From positions 2,914,001 through 2,978,000 of the forward strand of contig OZ017751.1 of the NCBI GenBank assembly GCA_963969365.1: 64,000 nt of DNA. The letters are read 5' to 3'. Both the position numbers and the translations under genes were made by a program. This DNA comes from Asterochloris sp. CNOR1 (Eukaryota; Chlorophyta; Trebouxiophyceae; Trebouxiales; Trebouxiaceae). Shown here in pieces: positions 1 through 11,281 of the stretch; within the stretch, counting starts at the first letter, position 1; every line of letters begins with the position of its first letter. The notes below the pieces were generated by a model that made no database searches, was not told the origin of the DNA, and saw only the letters and a program-made list of their open reading frames with translations.

Positions 1-3000
1 AGGAAGCGTCTTGTGCCAAGGCACTCTTGCCCTGCTGCTCAGGCATCTCCACTGAAACTGCCATGCAGGATTGCCTGCTCTCACTGCTATGCCTGTGTTG
101 TGTTGTACAATGCTGAGAAATGAGTACAGTGGCGTATGGCTGCAACACATGCTGCCCTTGAGTTCAGCAAGCCCAGCCACGGTGCACGCAGCACCACATG
201 GGATGCAGTGTCATGATGCTGTGTGTCTTGCCGACGAAGCAGACTCTCAGGCCTCACCTGGGCTAGCGCTGGGAGGGGCTTGTCAGGATTTGCACTGCAG
301 CCAGCAGGACACAAGCATGAGCAGTGTGGCACGGCAGCATAAGCAGTGTGGCACGGCACGCAGCAATCTGAGTATGGACTGGCTAGCAGCAAGTTAACCT
401 GCATTCGCAGAGCCAAAGAGCCAGCTGGGCACATCATAGCTCTGGGGCTCATTTGGGAATGCCATGCCATGGTGCCAGGGCCTGGACACAGCAATGAGGT
501 CTCACCAACAGTCTCCCAGGGCATAGATGCGAGACACAGGTGTGAGCTGTTCTGGTGCAGCCTCTCCCGGCTCTCGGGTCTCAGACCTCCCATCTGTCTC
601 GACCTGCACAATGTCCAAGACACTGTTGCACACCTGCTGTGGCAAGCGCAGATCCTGCACAGGCTTCTTGCCAACCTGCCTCCCTTGCAGAATGTGTCAT
701 CACAACTCTGACTATACCAAGGCAAAGTAACTACAGATTTGCTTTCTGCATGGCAGAGCCCAGTCAGCCCTTCAGCAAGGCGTGCAGAACAGCAGCCTTG
801 GGAGTCTAGTGGCAGCTTGGATCCCACAGCAACACTTGTTTTGCAACAGGCAGCATCACGTCCCAGAGATGCTCACGTCCTCAGGCCTGCGTGGCTGCTC
901 CTCAGCGCCAGGCGAGCGTGCCGCCTGCAGGACGCGCAGGCTTGAGTCCACCGCGATGCGCCCCTTTGCCGTCTTCGCAAAGTTGAGGGAGGTTGTGAAC
1001 TTTGTTGGCCCCACTCCTGCAATGAGAGATCTGCTCAGACCAGCAGTGACTACAGCAGGCTGCAGGTGCAGCTTGATTGTAATTGCATCCTTGAGGGGTC
1101 CGTGCCTGCGTTGCAGTCCGTCAAGCACTATTGTCACTGTGCAATGGTCGCCCCACCAGCATCAGCAATGTTGGCACAGCCACAAGTCATTGTGGTCACA
1201 GCAGGCAAGCTGGGGGTAAGGGAGGCTCACTTGACATGCCTCGCCGTCACAGAAGCTGCCCGGCAAAGTCTTTTGTGGATGGCTCATGCAGCTGATGCAG
1301 GGCACCCCAGTCCTGGGCAACCTGGCAGCACTTGCGCCGCCAACCTGCCTCAGGCATGCAGGCACACATACAACAGTCCCAACCCACCTGTGCTCCAGAC
1401 GGCCAGGCCAAAGTCCATCTCCTCGCCGTTGGTTAGTTTGCAGTGCTTGGGGTGAACCTCTTTCACCATGCCCTGCAGCACATACGGAAGCCTGTGCTGC
1501 ACTGTACTTGGTGTGAGATAGTAAAGTAGGAGCTTGCAAGACAGCACAGGAGCGAGCCGACCCCTGCATCTAGCCTCCGCGCAGGACAGCTTCTCACATG
1601 CATGAAGGCGCTGCAGTGTAAGGCAGTGTGGCACTGCGTGCTGACCTGCAGTGAAGCCATGATGCCAGTCTACTGGCAAAGCACCTGCCAAAGCAGACTG
1701 GCAAGCAGCCAGCCAGGCCCACACGCACCAGATGGGCTTCTTTGGGGGGTCTTAGTGCGAGCAGCGTACTGCCGCCACTGTCCATCAAAGTTCGCAATGA
1801 GCAAGTTCCACCACTTTGCTGCTCCATTCAAATGGCAGCCAAGTGGACCCAAAAGGGAGGCCGGACCCACCTGCACCAGGTGGACCCCTGCACGGGTCAG
1901 CTTGCGGGCAGCATACTGCCTGAGGCGCCCGTCAAAGCTGCCCAGCAGCTCCTGCGCCTCCACCAGGGTGACCCTGCACAGGCACTGGTGGGTGACTCCC
2001 TAAAGGGTGACCCTGCACTGGCAATGCTGGGTGACCCTGCACAGGCACTGGCACTGAGGGTTTTCCTGCACGGGCATTGAGGGTGACTCTGAAGAGGCAC
2101 TGAGCTGTAATCCCTGTACTGGCACTCAGGGGTGACCCTGCAAAGGCACTGGGGTGACTCTGCATACGCATTGAGAATTGTACCTGCACAGCTATTGAGC
2201 CTTGTTCCCTGCTGTTGAGGGGCTGCCTGCCATGAAAATGCATCACTAAGGCCTGTGAGCCAGCGTCAGTTGTGGAGGGGCCGCTCGCCATCTACACACA
2301 TCACACAGAGGCAGCAAACCTGCCAGTAATCGTCAGTGCACCCTCCTCTGGCGCACTTTGTGTCACAACACACCTCGCAATGTGGCAAGCAAGCAGCAAT
2401 GCTGAGGGCCAGGTCACCCCTGGCAAGGGCAAGGCACACCTCTCTCAGTGCTCTTCTTCATGAGAGCATCTACAGCACCTCCCAGTTTCATGTTGTTTGA
2501 ATTAGGTAAACTGGGGAAGTCATGGCGCTCCATATAAGGCAGAGACGCCCCTGGTCCAGCAGTGCCCTCACCTCATGTCCCTTGCGCGTGAAGCGTCAGT
2601 CTTCATCAGGTCTGAGTTGATGAAGTCTGACAGCTCCCCTGCACAGGCATGTGCAAGGGATGAGGGCAGCCCACAAGTCCGGCCAAGCAATGATAGGCTG
2701 AGCTCAAGCAGGCTGTTGCTCTGCGACTCTTGACCTAATATATATTTTAGGTACAGGGCTAACAGAATACAGGTGTTGAGGGAGCTGTGCATCCCTGTGT
2801 TCACCTGGGGCCTTCTGATGATTCCATTGCAAGGCTGGCAGTGCCCCCAATGCAGCCGCTCTGTGCAGAGCAGGCTGGCACGGCATGTCTGCAGCTGTTC
2901 AGAACGCTCTGCAGGTCAATGTGCTGTTCAGGGTGCATTATGCCACCCCACACATGCTAAGCCACCTGCAAACTCAACGCCTGTTGGGCCGCCGCCGACA

Positions 3001-4990
3001 ACCAGCACGGACAGCAGTCTCATGCGCTCCTCAGTCGTCCTGCGCAGTGCAGCCCACCAGCTCAGGCAGATGCTGTGGCAGCTTCTGATGGGCCTTTGTG
3101 GCCCAAGCATGCAGCTCTGAGACCTTGATGCTGCAGGTGTTTTCAGGCTGATGCTAGCCCTGTAAGGTGTCAGGTCTAATATTGCCAGTGTGGCTCTGCT
3201 GCAGGCTGCTGAGACTTCACGGAAGCACAGATGACATCTATCACAGAGGGGAGTAACAATGCGCCCGTGGCCTAGGTCACTCACCGGCTTGGCAGGTTGG
3301 CCAGGTTCCAATTCTCTATGAGCTTGCTGCGGATGGCCACGGAGTCTGTCACATCACGCAGGGGCAGGGTGTGCTCACCCACACCTGGGATGCCAAAAGT
3401 GGAGCCCTGCAATGAGGCAAGCAGCCAGGTTAAGCAGAGGGCGAGCTTTGCCCAGGCCGCACTACATCACGCAGCCACCAACATGCAGGCTGCGACAGTT
3501 GCATCCCTGCACCGAGGTGGAGAACTAAATGGCATGTCAAGGCACTGCCTGGTTTGTAAATGTAAAAACACGACTTCATGGACCGTGCTTGTCTGAACAG
3601 CGCATCAGCATTGCTCCGATCGTGCTGCAGTGCGCTGGGCAGACAGCCGCCACAGCCACATGCACGCGTGAGCAGTTGCGCATACAGAAGTGACTGGCAG
3701 CGGTGCTGTTGTCCCCTGCTTCACCCAGCCACACAGGCGAAGCTGTGGCACTAGGGTTGAGGAGGCACCTGGGAGCCTGTAGCAATGACCAGGTGGTCAT
3801 AGTCTGTTTCAAAGGTCAGCCCGTCTGTGTCCTTGCAGGCAATCTTGCGCTTCTCTGTGTCCACAGCTGTGCACTCTGCCCTGTAGGCAGCGCAGCACAC
3901 ATGCACACCATCACATCCAGGCAGCTGGGCATTGCTGCCATGCAGGCCGCGCGGCAGAGGAAGTGCTCATGATCTAACTGTGCAACAAGTCACCAGATGT
4001 TTTGCATCATGCAGTTGCCCGCTGAGTGAGATGCAATGTGCAGCACACCACAGATGAACCACGCTGGGCACTGAGCAGGTGTTGCTCACGAGTAGTAGTA
4101 GTTGTGAGCCTCGGTGAGCGCCTTCTGGATGCGCACCACCGGTATGGCCACGCTGCGAGGCTCAATGGTGCCCACGCAGGTGGAGGTCAGCAGAGGGGTG
4201 AACACCATGTGATTGCGGGGGCTGATTACCTGCAATGAGGGGTGGGCACAGCTACAACGCACTGTGACAACAGGTGCAGGGCACAACAGCTGTGCAGGCA
4301 GAGGACAGCAGGCAATGAATTTCAACAGTGGTGAATAAGGGGCATTTGTGGGGCTGACCACCTGTGCTCAGGCAGAGCAATAAGCAAGACCTGAGCACAG
4401 CTCTCCTGAGTGGAAGGGAAAGGTCAGATACTGCAGGGAGCAATTGCCTTACAGACAATTATCACCAGAAGCCAAAGCACCACATCGTGCAGCGGCAGTC
4501 TCTGCATCACATCCAGCGCTGTTGCCCTCATCAAGAGCCTCTGGGGCGGCAGGCAGAGCACCATATCTGGCATGCAGGCTTGTGTGATGGGTGCAGCTGC
4601 TGTGAGGGGACCATCTGCGGCTGATGGTGTCCAGATCAGCTACACCATGCTGAGGTGCAGCATATGGAGGGATTATGTCACAATAACAGCAGAAGGGCTC
4701 ACCGTGAGATCATATTTGCGGGTGTCCAGATCATGCGCTAGCCTGGCTGCAGCCCAGCCAGTCCCCAGCACCACCACTCGGGGATTGCCTGTGCTGAGGG
4801 GCATTTGAGTGATGCCTCTGATGGCATGCATGCTGCTAGCTGATTGTATGAATCCTCCTTGCTGCTGCCAGCCCAGCTGTGTGGCAATGCCATCTGCCAA
4901 GGTGTTGCCGATCCCTGCACGAATGTCATTCTGGACAAGATGTAGATGCTGCCTGCCAACCCCCAGCAACCTGCCAATATGTCTCCTCAT
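1..4990 (-). CDS. Type II (alternative, rotenone-insensitive) NAD(P)H dehydrogenase, C-terminus off the left edge
   Basis: FAD enzyme that passes electrons from NAD(P)H to quinone without pumping protons, in mitochondria or plastids. Twelve exons fit by phase: 4703-4990, 4090-4229, 3769-3880, 3285-3406, 2966-3039, 2572-2638, 1871-1973, 1388-1472, 877-1016, 506-603, 258-294 and about 1-53. The first Rossmann fold reads [15 protein letters not shown], followed by [13 protein letters not shown]; the second, NAD(P)H-binding fold is [15 protein letters not shown], split by an intron before GELSDFI. Near the C-terminus come [20 protein letters not shown] and [11 protein letters not shown]. There is no EF-hand insert, so it is NDA-like rather than NDB-like. 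The first ATG in the exon-1 frame (4990) gives a basic N-terminus ([10 protein letters not shown]) that could be an organelle presequence. The junction into the last visible exon does not keep frame with a clean AG acceptor. Family call firm, compartment unsure. Confidence 0.92.
1680..1815 (-). repeat. Decayed copy of NAD(P)H dehydrogenase exon 7 inside the next intron
   Basis: Read on the minus strand this stretch aligns with exon 7 (1871-1973) and its donor. The exon has [13 protein letters not shown]; the copy reads [13 protein letters not shown] in one frame and then loses the frame. By eye roughly two thirds of bases match over about 85 positions, continuing past the exon end into the GTGGGTCC-like donor flank. 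It lies downstream of the exon within the intron and does not code. Confidence 0.8.
1960..2175. repeat. Degenerate minisatellite abutting exon 7
   Basis: About seven to eight imperfect direct copies of a 25-30 bp unit close to GGGTGACCCTGCACAGGCA. The first unit overlaps the exon 7 acceptor and its first codons (around 1973), so the array seems to have grown from the splice junction into the intron on its 5' side. Confidence 0.8.
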
Positions 4991-5014
4991 TGACAATCTG
5001 AACCGAGTTGCCAA

Positions 5015-6663
5015 GCTTGGGTAAGTGCGAAATGATGACTCAAACGCTTTCTTTCTGAGTCATGCCCTATCCACATTCTATAAGACGTACATGAGTGTGG
5101 TGGCCATTGAGCGGTGCAGCACAGGACAGGTATGGCTGGCGGTGCACGCTGGGGCGTCTGTCTGCATTGAGCATAACAGCATCCTTGCATACAGGCATGC
5201 TGCCCCAATGACAGCGGCTACACATGCGTGCTGCTAGTGATGGCTTCCACAGGTGGTCTTGCTGCTGCAGGACATTCATCTGCTGTGTAAGGCGACCACG
5301 CGCAGCATGCAGGAGATACAGCAGTCTCCAGGGGAACTTGTCTGGCAGTCACCTGGACCCTACGTGATAGGCACACTGTGCTGCAGGACGCGCACATGCC
5401 AGAGCCATGAGGATATCAGGGCCAGGCGTTGAAGCTGCCACAACGTGGTTGGCAGTTGTCTCCTTCGATGAATGCCGCTGCTTCACCTGGCAGCTTCCAA
5501 GGCGCTGCAAGCTGCGCGGCGCCGCATGGACCTCAGACTGCCTCTACTGCCTTACGCTCCCGTCGCTCAGCACGGCATGTCATCGGGCTCTTTCTAATCG
5601 GGCAGCAGCTTAACGTGCCAGGCCACTCCTTAAGCGTAAGTTGGACAGGCTCTCATACACCAAAGAACAGCTCGTCTGCAAGACTCAGGGCCCCCAGCCT
5701 CCTGAGCCATGTGTCCTGCTGCCTCAGGTGTGGGCAAAGTGTGCGAGGCAGCACTGCCAGCTGATTCCTGTTGCGTCCATCTTGGGTTTTAGGACTCTTG
5801 GCTGTAGCCTACAGCTGCAGCGTCAGTTGTCTGGCACTATCTACAGTTCTGCCGACCCAACACTGCAATGCTCTGCGGGTACCACAATCTATTGCCAGGC
5901 TGGGCCAGAGACGGCCCATGTATACTTGTCCTGAGCCTTGCTGGCAGTTCACACGCCATTGTTGCTCAGCCAATCAATGTAGCTTTGTGCTGCATGCAAT
6001 GCTATGAGACTCAAGACTCAGACAATGTAAGCTTCTTCTGGTGACGAACATCAAAAGATTGTGCAAGCGTCTGGCTGAAAGGTCGCTGCTCAAGAGGATG
6101 CTGAAAATGGTGCAATTACAGAAGCAACTCTCTGCAAAAGGCGACATTAATTAGGCAGGGCCACAAGCCCAAGCAAGCAAGATGCAAGGCAGGCAAGATA
6201 ACATCTGAAAACTTTGTACTTGGCTCTGGCATGTACATTAGTCAGCCACAAACAAGATGCCAGCTCATGTACGGTGCCACACTGATCTCCACACACTAAG
6301 ATAGATACACAAGCTCACAACTTGACTTTCCACATTGTTTGCGCTCCCACCGCTGAAGTTCTGACAGGGGAAAAGGGGCGTCCAAAATTTGCCTAAAAGG
6401 CTGCAGGCTGGCAGCTGCTTGTGATTCACAGAAAAGACTAACTGCGGTGACAATCCAAAAGGGTGCGCGGGACACTTCTGCACTGATTCTGGCTCAAGGG
6501 TACTGCTGCTGGGCAGGCGGGCTGTGATGTAAGTATACAATCTGGCGTTGAAGTCCCGAAAACGCTGCCAGAGGAAGGGTGCGGTGTGCTGGGTCAAAAA
6601 GGGGCCTCAAAGTGCGGCCCATGCAGCTGTGGCCTCAGGCTTCCATGTTGTTGTAGTTATGGC
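5015..6663. other. Intergenic stretch, no gene assigned
   Basis: Lies between the presumed start of the NAD(P)H dehydrogenase and the stop of the next minus-strand gene. The right part is probably the 3' UTR of that gene and the left part the dehydrogenase promoter. A plus-strand open frame near 5429-5764 contains HVIGLFLIGQQLNVPG and reaches a GTAAGT donor-like site near 5634, so a small spliced gene is possible, but I found no family match and no convincing second exon. Confidence 0.4.
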
Positions 6664-8702
6664 CTAGGCAACTGTGGCCTTGGGCTTGCCAATGCCAAAG
6701 GGTGCGTAGTACTTCATGTCCTCGAGCAGGCCCATCTTCCACCAGCCACGGGGGACCATCTGCAGCAGAGCAGCACAAGTCAGCCAGGGTGAGCAGAGCA
6801 GCACAGGCCTAGCATCTCTGCCAGACAGGCCTTAGCACAGCTTCACCACACAGGGTGCTCTGGCAGCAGGCAAAGGGGCAAGATTGGCAGCAGATGTACA
6901 ACGTGATATCCATTGACGGCAATCAGCACCTTGGCAACACCAGTGCACAGCAGCGCACACAACAGTGCCCAACAAAACAGTGCCAAAGCAGCTTGCCAAA
7001 CTGCAGATGTTACATTTGTCGTGCCCTGCAGACGCATAGGCCAGATGCAGCATGGATGCATGGTGCAGTCTAACTGCTGCCAATCAGAATGGAGGTGGCA
7101 ACATGCCATGTATCTCACAGTCTGTGGGCAGTCTTCCTGCCCTCATTGAGCACACAGCGGACAGAGGAGATGCCAGTAGCAGAACAGGCTTGAGGGCTGT
7201 GCAAACAATGACCAGCTGCACTCACGGTGTCATCTGGGTGGTACCAGCTGAGGCGCGCCTTGGGCCTGTCCTTGCCGTTCTTGGCAATGAAGGTCTCCTG
7301 AAACTTCTCATTCTTGGCGGCCCTGCAGTGCACTGCCAGAGTCAGGCAGATGCATGCAGGTCCAGGTAGGCTGGTGGCTGCATGCCTTTCCCCGGCAGAC
7401 AAAGGTCTGCAATGCTTTGATTGATTCATTGCCATCCTCCCAAGCTTTCTGAGGACGCATAGGGTGGGCATGGCCAGCTTGGAGCTGTCCAGGCCACTCA
7501 GAAGTCCCGACCTGGGCAGACTGCTGGCATGCCTTGAAGCTGTCTGAGCCTGAGAGGCAAACAATCTGAGTGTCGGCTCACAGCTCGCAGGCTGGTGCAG
7601 GCATGCTCCACCCTGGGCAAAAAGCCCACCAGATGGCCAGACCTCAGCCAGCAAGCACCAGCAGCCGCAGCTTGGCAGCAGTACTCACCAGCGCGTGAAG
7701 GGGAGGAGGTGGGGGATTTTTGGGACTGGGACTTCAGTGATCTCGTGCCGCCGCTTGACAGCCTCCAGGTTGGCTCGCCGCTTCTCCTCCTTCACTGCCT
7801 GCAGACTGGGCAGAGAGTGAGTTCAACAGGTGCACTGCAGTTTTGTGGGAAGGAAATGAACAAGCCGCGTGGAACTGAAGTGAGATGTCCGGCCGCACAG
7901 CAGATTGTGAGGGAAAGCTTCTTGTCCAGTGCCTGCAGAAGCAAGGCAACGCCAGTAAGAGGGCGCATGGCGCAGACTTCACGTCGCTGAAGGCCAAGCT
8001 CCTGAGGGACCATCCCTTGAGAGACAGTGGCATGGGAGGACAAGCGGCTACCATGGACCAGGTGCCAGCCACAAAGGGCAGATTGCACAGTTCACAGAAA
8101 CAGGATGCATACCTCGAAGGCTGGCATGACACGCTCTCCCATCCTGTCTGCCCAGGCCTTCAGGGGCAACCCCTCAAAGGGATCACGTGCTGCTGCGCGC
8201 TCTGCCTGCACCTGGGCTGGCATGGGGTCATATGTGTGGGTGTCCAGCCTGTTGGGGGTAGGCAGCCTCAGCTCAGCACCAATGTGGAGGGCGAAGCTCT
8301 GCACAGGGGCATGAGTGTGGCTTCAGCAGTAGCAAGCTGTGTCCTTCTGTCAACTGGCGGCTCAAAGATCTTCCAGAATCTGCAGGTACATGACCAGGTG
8401 GAGGCCCACACTGAAAGCAACAAAGGATCGCTGCCTCACCTTGTTGGGCTGGGCACGGCTGGCAGGCACAGCTGCTTCCGCTGCCGTGGAGGGGCCTGCT
8501 TCCAGGTCCATCCTGTGCCTCTCCTCCAGAGCCTGGCCCAAAGTCTTGGCCTGTATGGACCAGCAGCGCTCAGCATGTGGTAAAAGGGGGCTGAAGGAGC
8601 AAACCCGTCCGCAGAAGACATTCTGCTCACCTCCCGAGAGAGGGCGGCCAAGGCAGGCGCCAGCTTAAGTGATGAAGCACGGGCAAGCTGAGGAGCGGCC
8701 AT
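6664..8702 (-). CDS. Unrecognised basic protein, 223 aa, six exons
   Basis: Exons 8631-8702, 8440-8550, 8113-8298, 7689-7798, 7226-7322 and 6664-6759 join with consistent phases (0,0,0,2,0) from an ATG at 8702 to a TAG at 6664, giving 223 residues. I do not recognise the family. The N-terminus (MAAPQLARASSLKLAPALAA) has basic and small residues with no acidic ones, like a mitochondrial or plastid presequence. The middle is rich in Ala and Arg (LDTHTYDPMPAQVQAER), then comes a charged helix (AVKEEKRRANLEAVKRRHE) and an aromatic C-terminus (RLSWYHPDD, PRGWWKMG, DMKYYAPFG). Size and basic, aromatic character would suit an organellar ribosomal or respiratory-complex subunit, but this is a guess. 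It is divergent with the gamma-glutamyl hydrolase gene, with 112 bp between the two ATGs. Confidence 0.78.
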
Positions 8703-8814
8703 GATTATCCTGCAACAGAGCGGGCCGACTAGATATTTTGGTGTTTACAGAAAAGTCATCACATGGCCTGTGATGATATGACAAATAATAAATCATAAAC
8801 TACCACTTCTAAGC
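8703..8814. promoter_or_regulatory. 112-bp head-to-head spacer
   Basis: Everything between the ATG of the minus-strand unrecognised gene (8702) and the ATG of the plus-strand gamma-glutamyl hydrolase (8815). It is AT-richer than its surroundings, with the run around 8777-8805. Both 5' UTRs and any core promoter must fit here unless transcripts begin inside the other gene. I see no clear motif. Confidence 0.6.
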
Positions 8815-10885
8815 ATGGTGCAGAGGCCATTACTGCTCTGCCTTGCTGTGGTCTATGCATCTGCCAGGTCAGCTGTTTCCAGTGGCAGCCTGCAGTGTGG
8901 CATAACAACACCCATCAAGAAAACTCGATGTGCCTGTGCAGGCTGCAGCCCCAGGCCAGTGATGCTGTCAAGCCAGCACCAAAGCTCAATTTGGAACCCC
9001 TCATTGGCATTCTAACGCAGGCAAGCCATTGGGATTGTGCACAGCATGGCATCACCCAAAAAGTCCAGTACTCTGCCTGTGCCTGCAGCCAGTAGATGAG
9101 GAGACATCCACTCGCCTGGGTCTGCCATGCGACAGCTCCACCCCGCCACCATACATTGCTGCCAGCTACATAAAATGGGTTGAAATGGCTGGCGGGAGGC
9201 CCGTCCCAATCTTCCACAATGCAGACCACAAGCACCTCAAAGCGATGTAGGCCCTGCTTGGCTCCGGCTGCTGTGCCTGCAGATGCCGCCTGGCAGTGAC
9301 ACAGGCTCACACCACAGTAATGCAGGGTCTCAAAGATTAATGGGCTGGTGATCCCTGGTGGAGGGCAACCGCTGCGCACTGGAAACAGCTTCTTTGACGC
9401 TGTGCACTACCTCACAAGATTAGCCAGAGAGGCAAATGAAGCAAGCGACCACTTCCCAGTGAGTGATGGGTGCAGCTGCCGAGCACAGCACAAGTCTGCC
9501 AGCTTGACACTGCGCAGCCCTTGCAGTTCCAGTCCTGTTGAGGGCCAGCCTGCGCCTGCAGTTGCTCGTTATACAACCTGCAGCAAGGCTCACAGCCGCT
9601 CCTGCAGGTGCATGGAACCTGTTTGGGGTTTGAGGCCATGGCCTGCGATGTGGCTGGCACAGATAAGATCCTGACCTGGTGAGCTTGCAGCCTTTCAGGG
9701 ACAGCTCCAGGTTGAGTTGACTTCAGCGCTGTTCAGCAGCTCCTGTGCGGAACGCTGTCGGAAAGGTCCCCTGCAGGTCTAAGCCTTCTCTTGTGTCCCT
9801 GCTGCAGGATGGATGCTGAAAACCTGCCAGCCCGAATGAATTTTACGCCAGCCGCACAGGACAGCAATTTTCTGGGCAGCTGGCCCAATGACCTGCTGCT
9901 GCTTATGGGGCAGGAGCAATACAGTATGGAGAATCATCACTGGGGTGGGTGGACAGCCCTGTCAGCCTGCCCTTCGGCCCTGGCTGTCCACAGCAGACCA
10001 CCAGCCAAAAAGAATAGCAAAAGACCCTGTCCCCTGACCTGCCCATGCCAATCAGTGCATGGCCTGCTGCATGTGAAAAAAGGGTGTGGCCAGCCAACAG
10101 CCACCATGGAGGGGAGCTGTTTTACGGATAGCCTGCTGCTCCAAATTGTTGGCATGTATCCTAGGATACTGCAGTCTTGCTGCAGGGCTAAGTCTGGAGA
10201 CGTTCTCCAGCAATGCCAACCTGAGCAGCTTTTGGCAAGTTCTGGCCACCAGCAGTTCTCGGGAGGGCATCACTGAGGTGGCCATCCTGGAGGCTCAGGA
10301 CTATCCATTCACAGCTGTGCAATGGCACCCAGGTATGGTGAATGCCAGCTTGAGATGTCAGCAAGCTGCACATGATGCTGCTAGGGGCTCTCTTAAGCGC
10401 CTGTAGACACCAACGTCATGCAGACATCTGCTGACATCCCAGTGGCAACTGTGGTGCAGAGAAGAACACGTTTGAATTTTCAGATGGTGTGGCCATCCCA
10501 AAAGAACCCATGGCAGTGAGCTTGAGCGGCTAGGAGGCATGACACTGGGGCATGCTGCTCAAAGAAAGCAACCTCTTCCTTGTTTGCAGTTGAGAGTCTC
10601 TTATGCTGCTGCACAAGCCTTCATGTCCCAGGCTAGGCTCAATCACCATCATGTGGTAAGCTGCTGGCAAGGGCATGGTGCTAAGGGCCTCCCTGACCTG
10701 GCAATTGTCATCCTCTGCTGGAAGTGCAGGAGAGCAAAGTGGAAGTGGACAAGCTGCTCATATACAACTGGGCACCCCAGTTTTCAGGGAAGCACAGGCA
10801 TGAAAAGGACAAGAAATTCTTTCTACAAGTGTACCTATTTGACGATGAAGATGTGGAGAGCCAAACAGTGCTCACAAGAGCTTGA
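8815..10885 (+). CDS. Gamma-glutamyl hydrolase (folate polyglutamate hydrolase)
   Basis: Class-I glutamine-amidotransferase-like peptidase that trims polyglutamate tails from folates in the vacuole or outside the cell. Ten exons (8815-8867, 8942-9020, 9089-9246, 9326-9458, 9608-9678, 9808-9953, 10186-10332, 10460-10515, 10590-10655, 10730-10885) give 354 aa. Residues 1-18 (MVQRPLLLCLAVVYASAR) form a signal peptide. Diagnostic blocks are PLIGILTQ, YIAASYIKWVE, INGLVIPGGG, the nucleophile in HGTCLGFE (Cys146), MNFTPAA, ENHHWG, and the catalytic His261 in QWHPEK, where the Pro codon ends exon 7 and HPE spans the junction. The C-terminal block KLLIYNWAPQFSG...VYLFD matches animal and plant enzymes. 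Intron 2 starts with GC (9021). Length and active site look normal. Confidence 0.94.
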
Positions 10886-11281
10886 ACAGCATGCGAGCTG
10901 CCTCTCATGCCAAGTCAAGCCGCTGGATTCATTGGTGGACCCCAGGTGTCTTCACCTGCGGGTGAAGTTGTGCAAAGCAGCAGCAGCTGCAGCCTACACT
11001 GGGTACCTAAGGCATGTGACAGCTGGGGCAGCTGCATGTCACATGCATCTGTACAGGATAGAGCGATCTGACGTGCGTCTGGGAGTGCCATGCTGCAGAC
11101 CAGCGGGGCTCATGCTCAGAGGTGCTTGTGACAGACTTTGTAGAAGAAAGCCAATAAAAAGATGGCGCGAAACCTCGATGTTCAAGAAAGCACCGCAGAT
11201 CTGAAGCCAGAATGTCTGGCCCGGATCTAGGTCGAGCTCTGACCTCTCTCTTGTTTTCAGCTGAAGCAGCGGACAACTCTG
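10886..11281. other. Spacer between gamma-glutamyl hydrolase and the AAA ATPase gene
   Basis: About 400 bp after the hydrolase stop codon. It should hold the 3' end of that transcript and the promoter of the next gene in the same direction. I saw no further coding exon I could support. Confidence 0.4.

Noticed and set aside
87-827. Minus-strand open frame of 246 codons
   Set aside because: It merely spans introns and the small exon 258-294 of the NAD(P)H dehydrogenase; the real exons use other frames.
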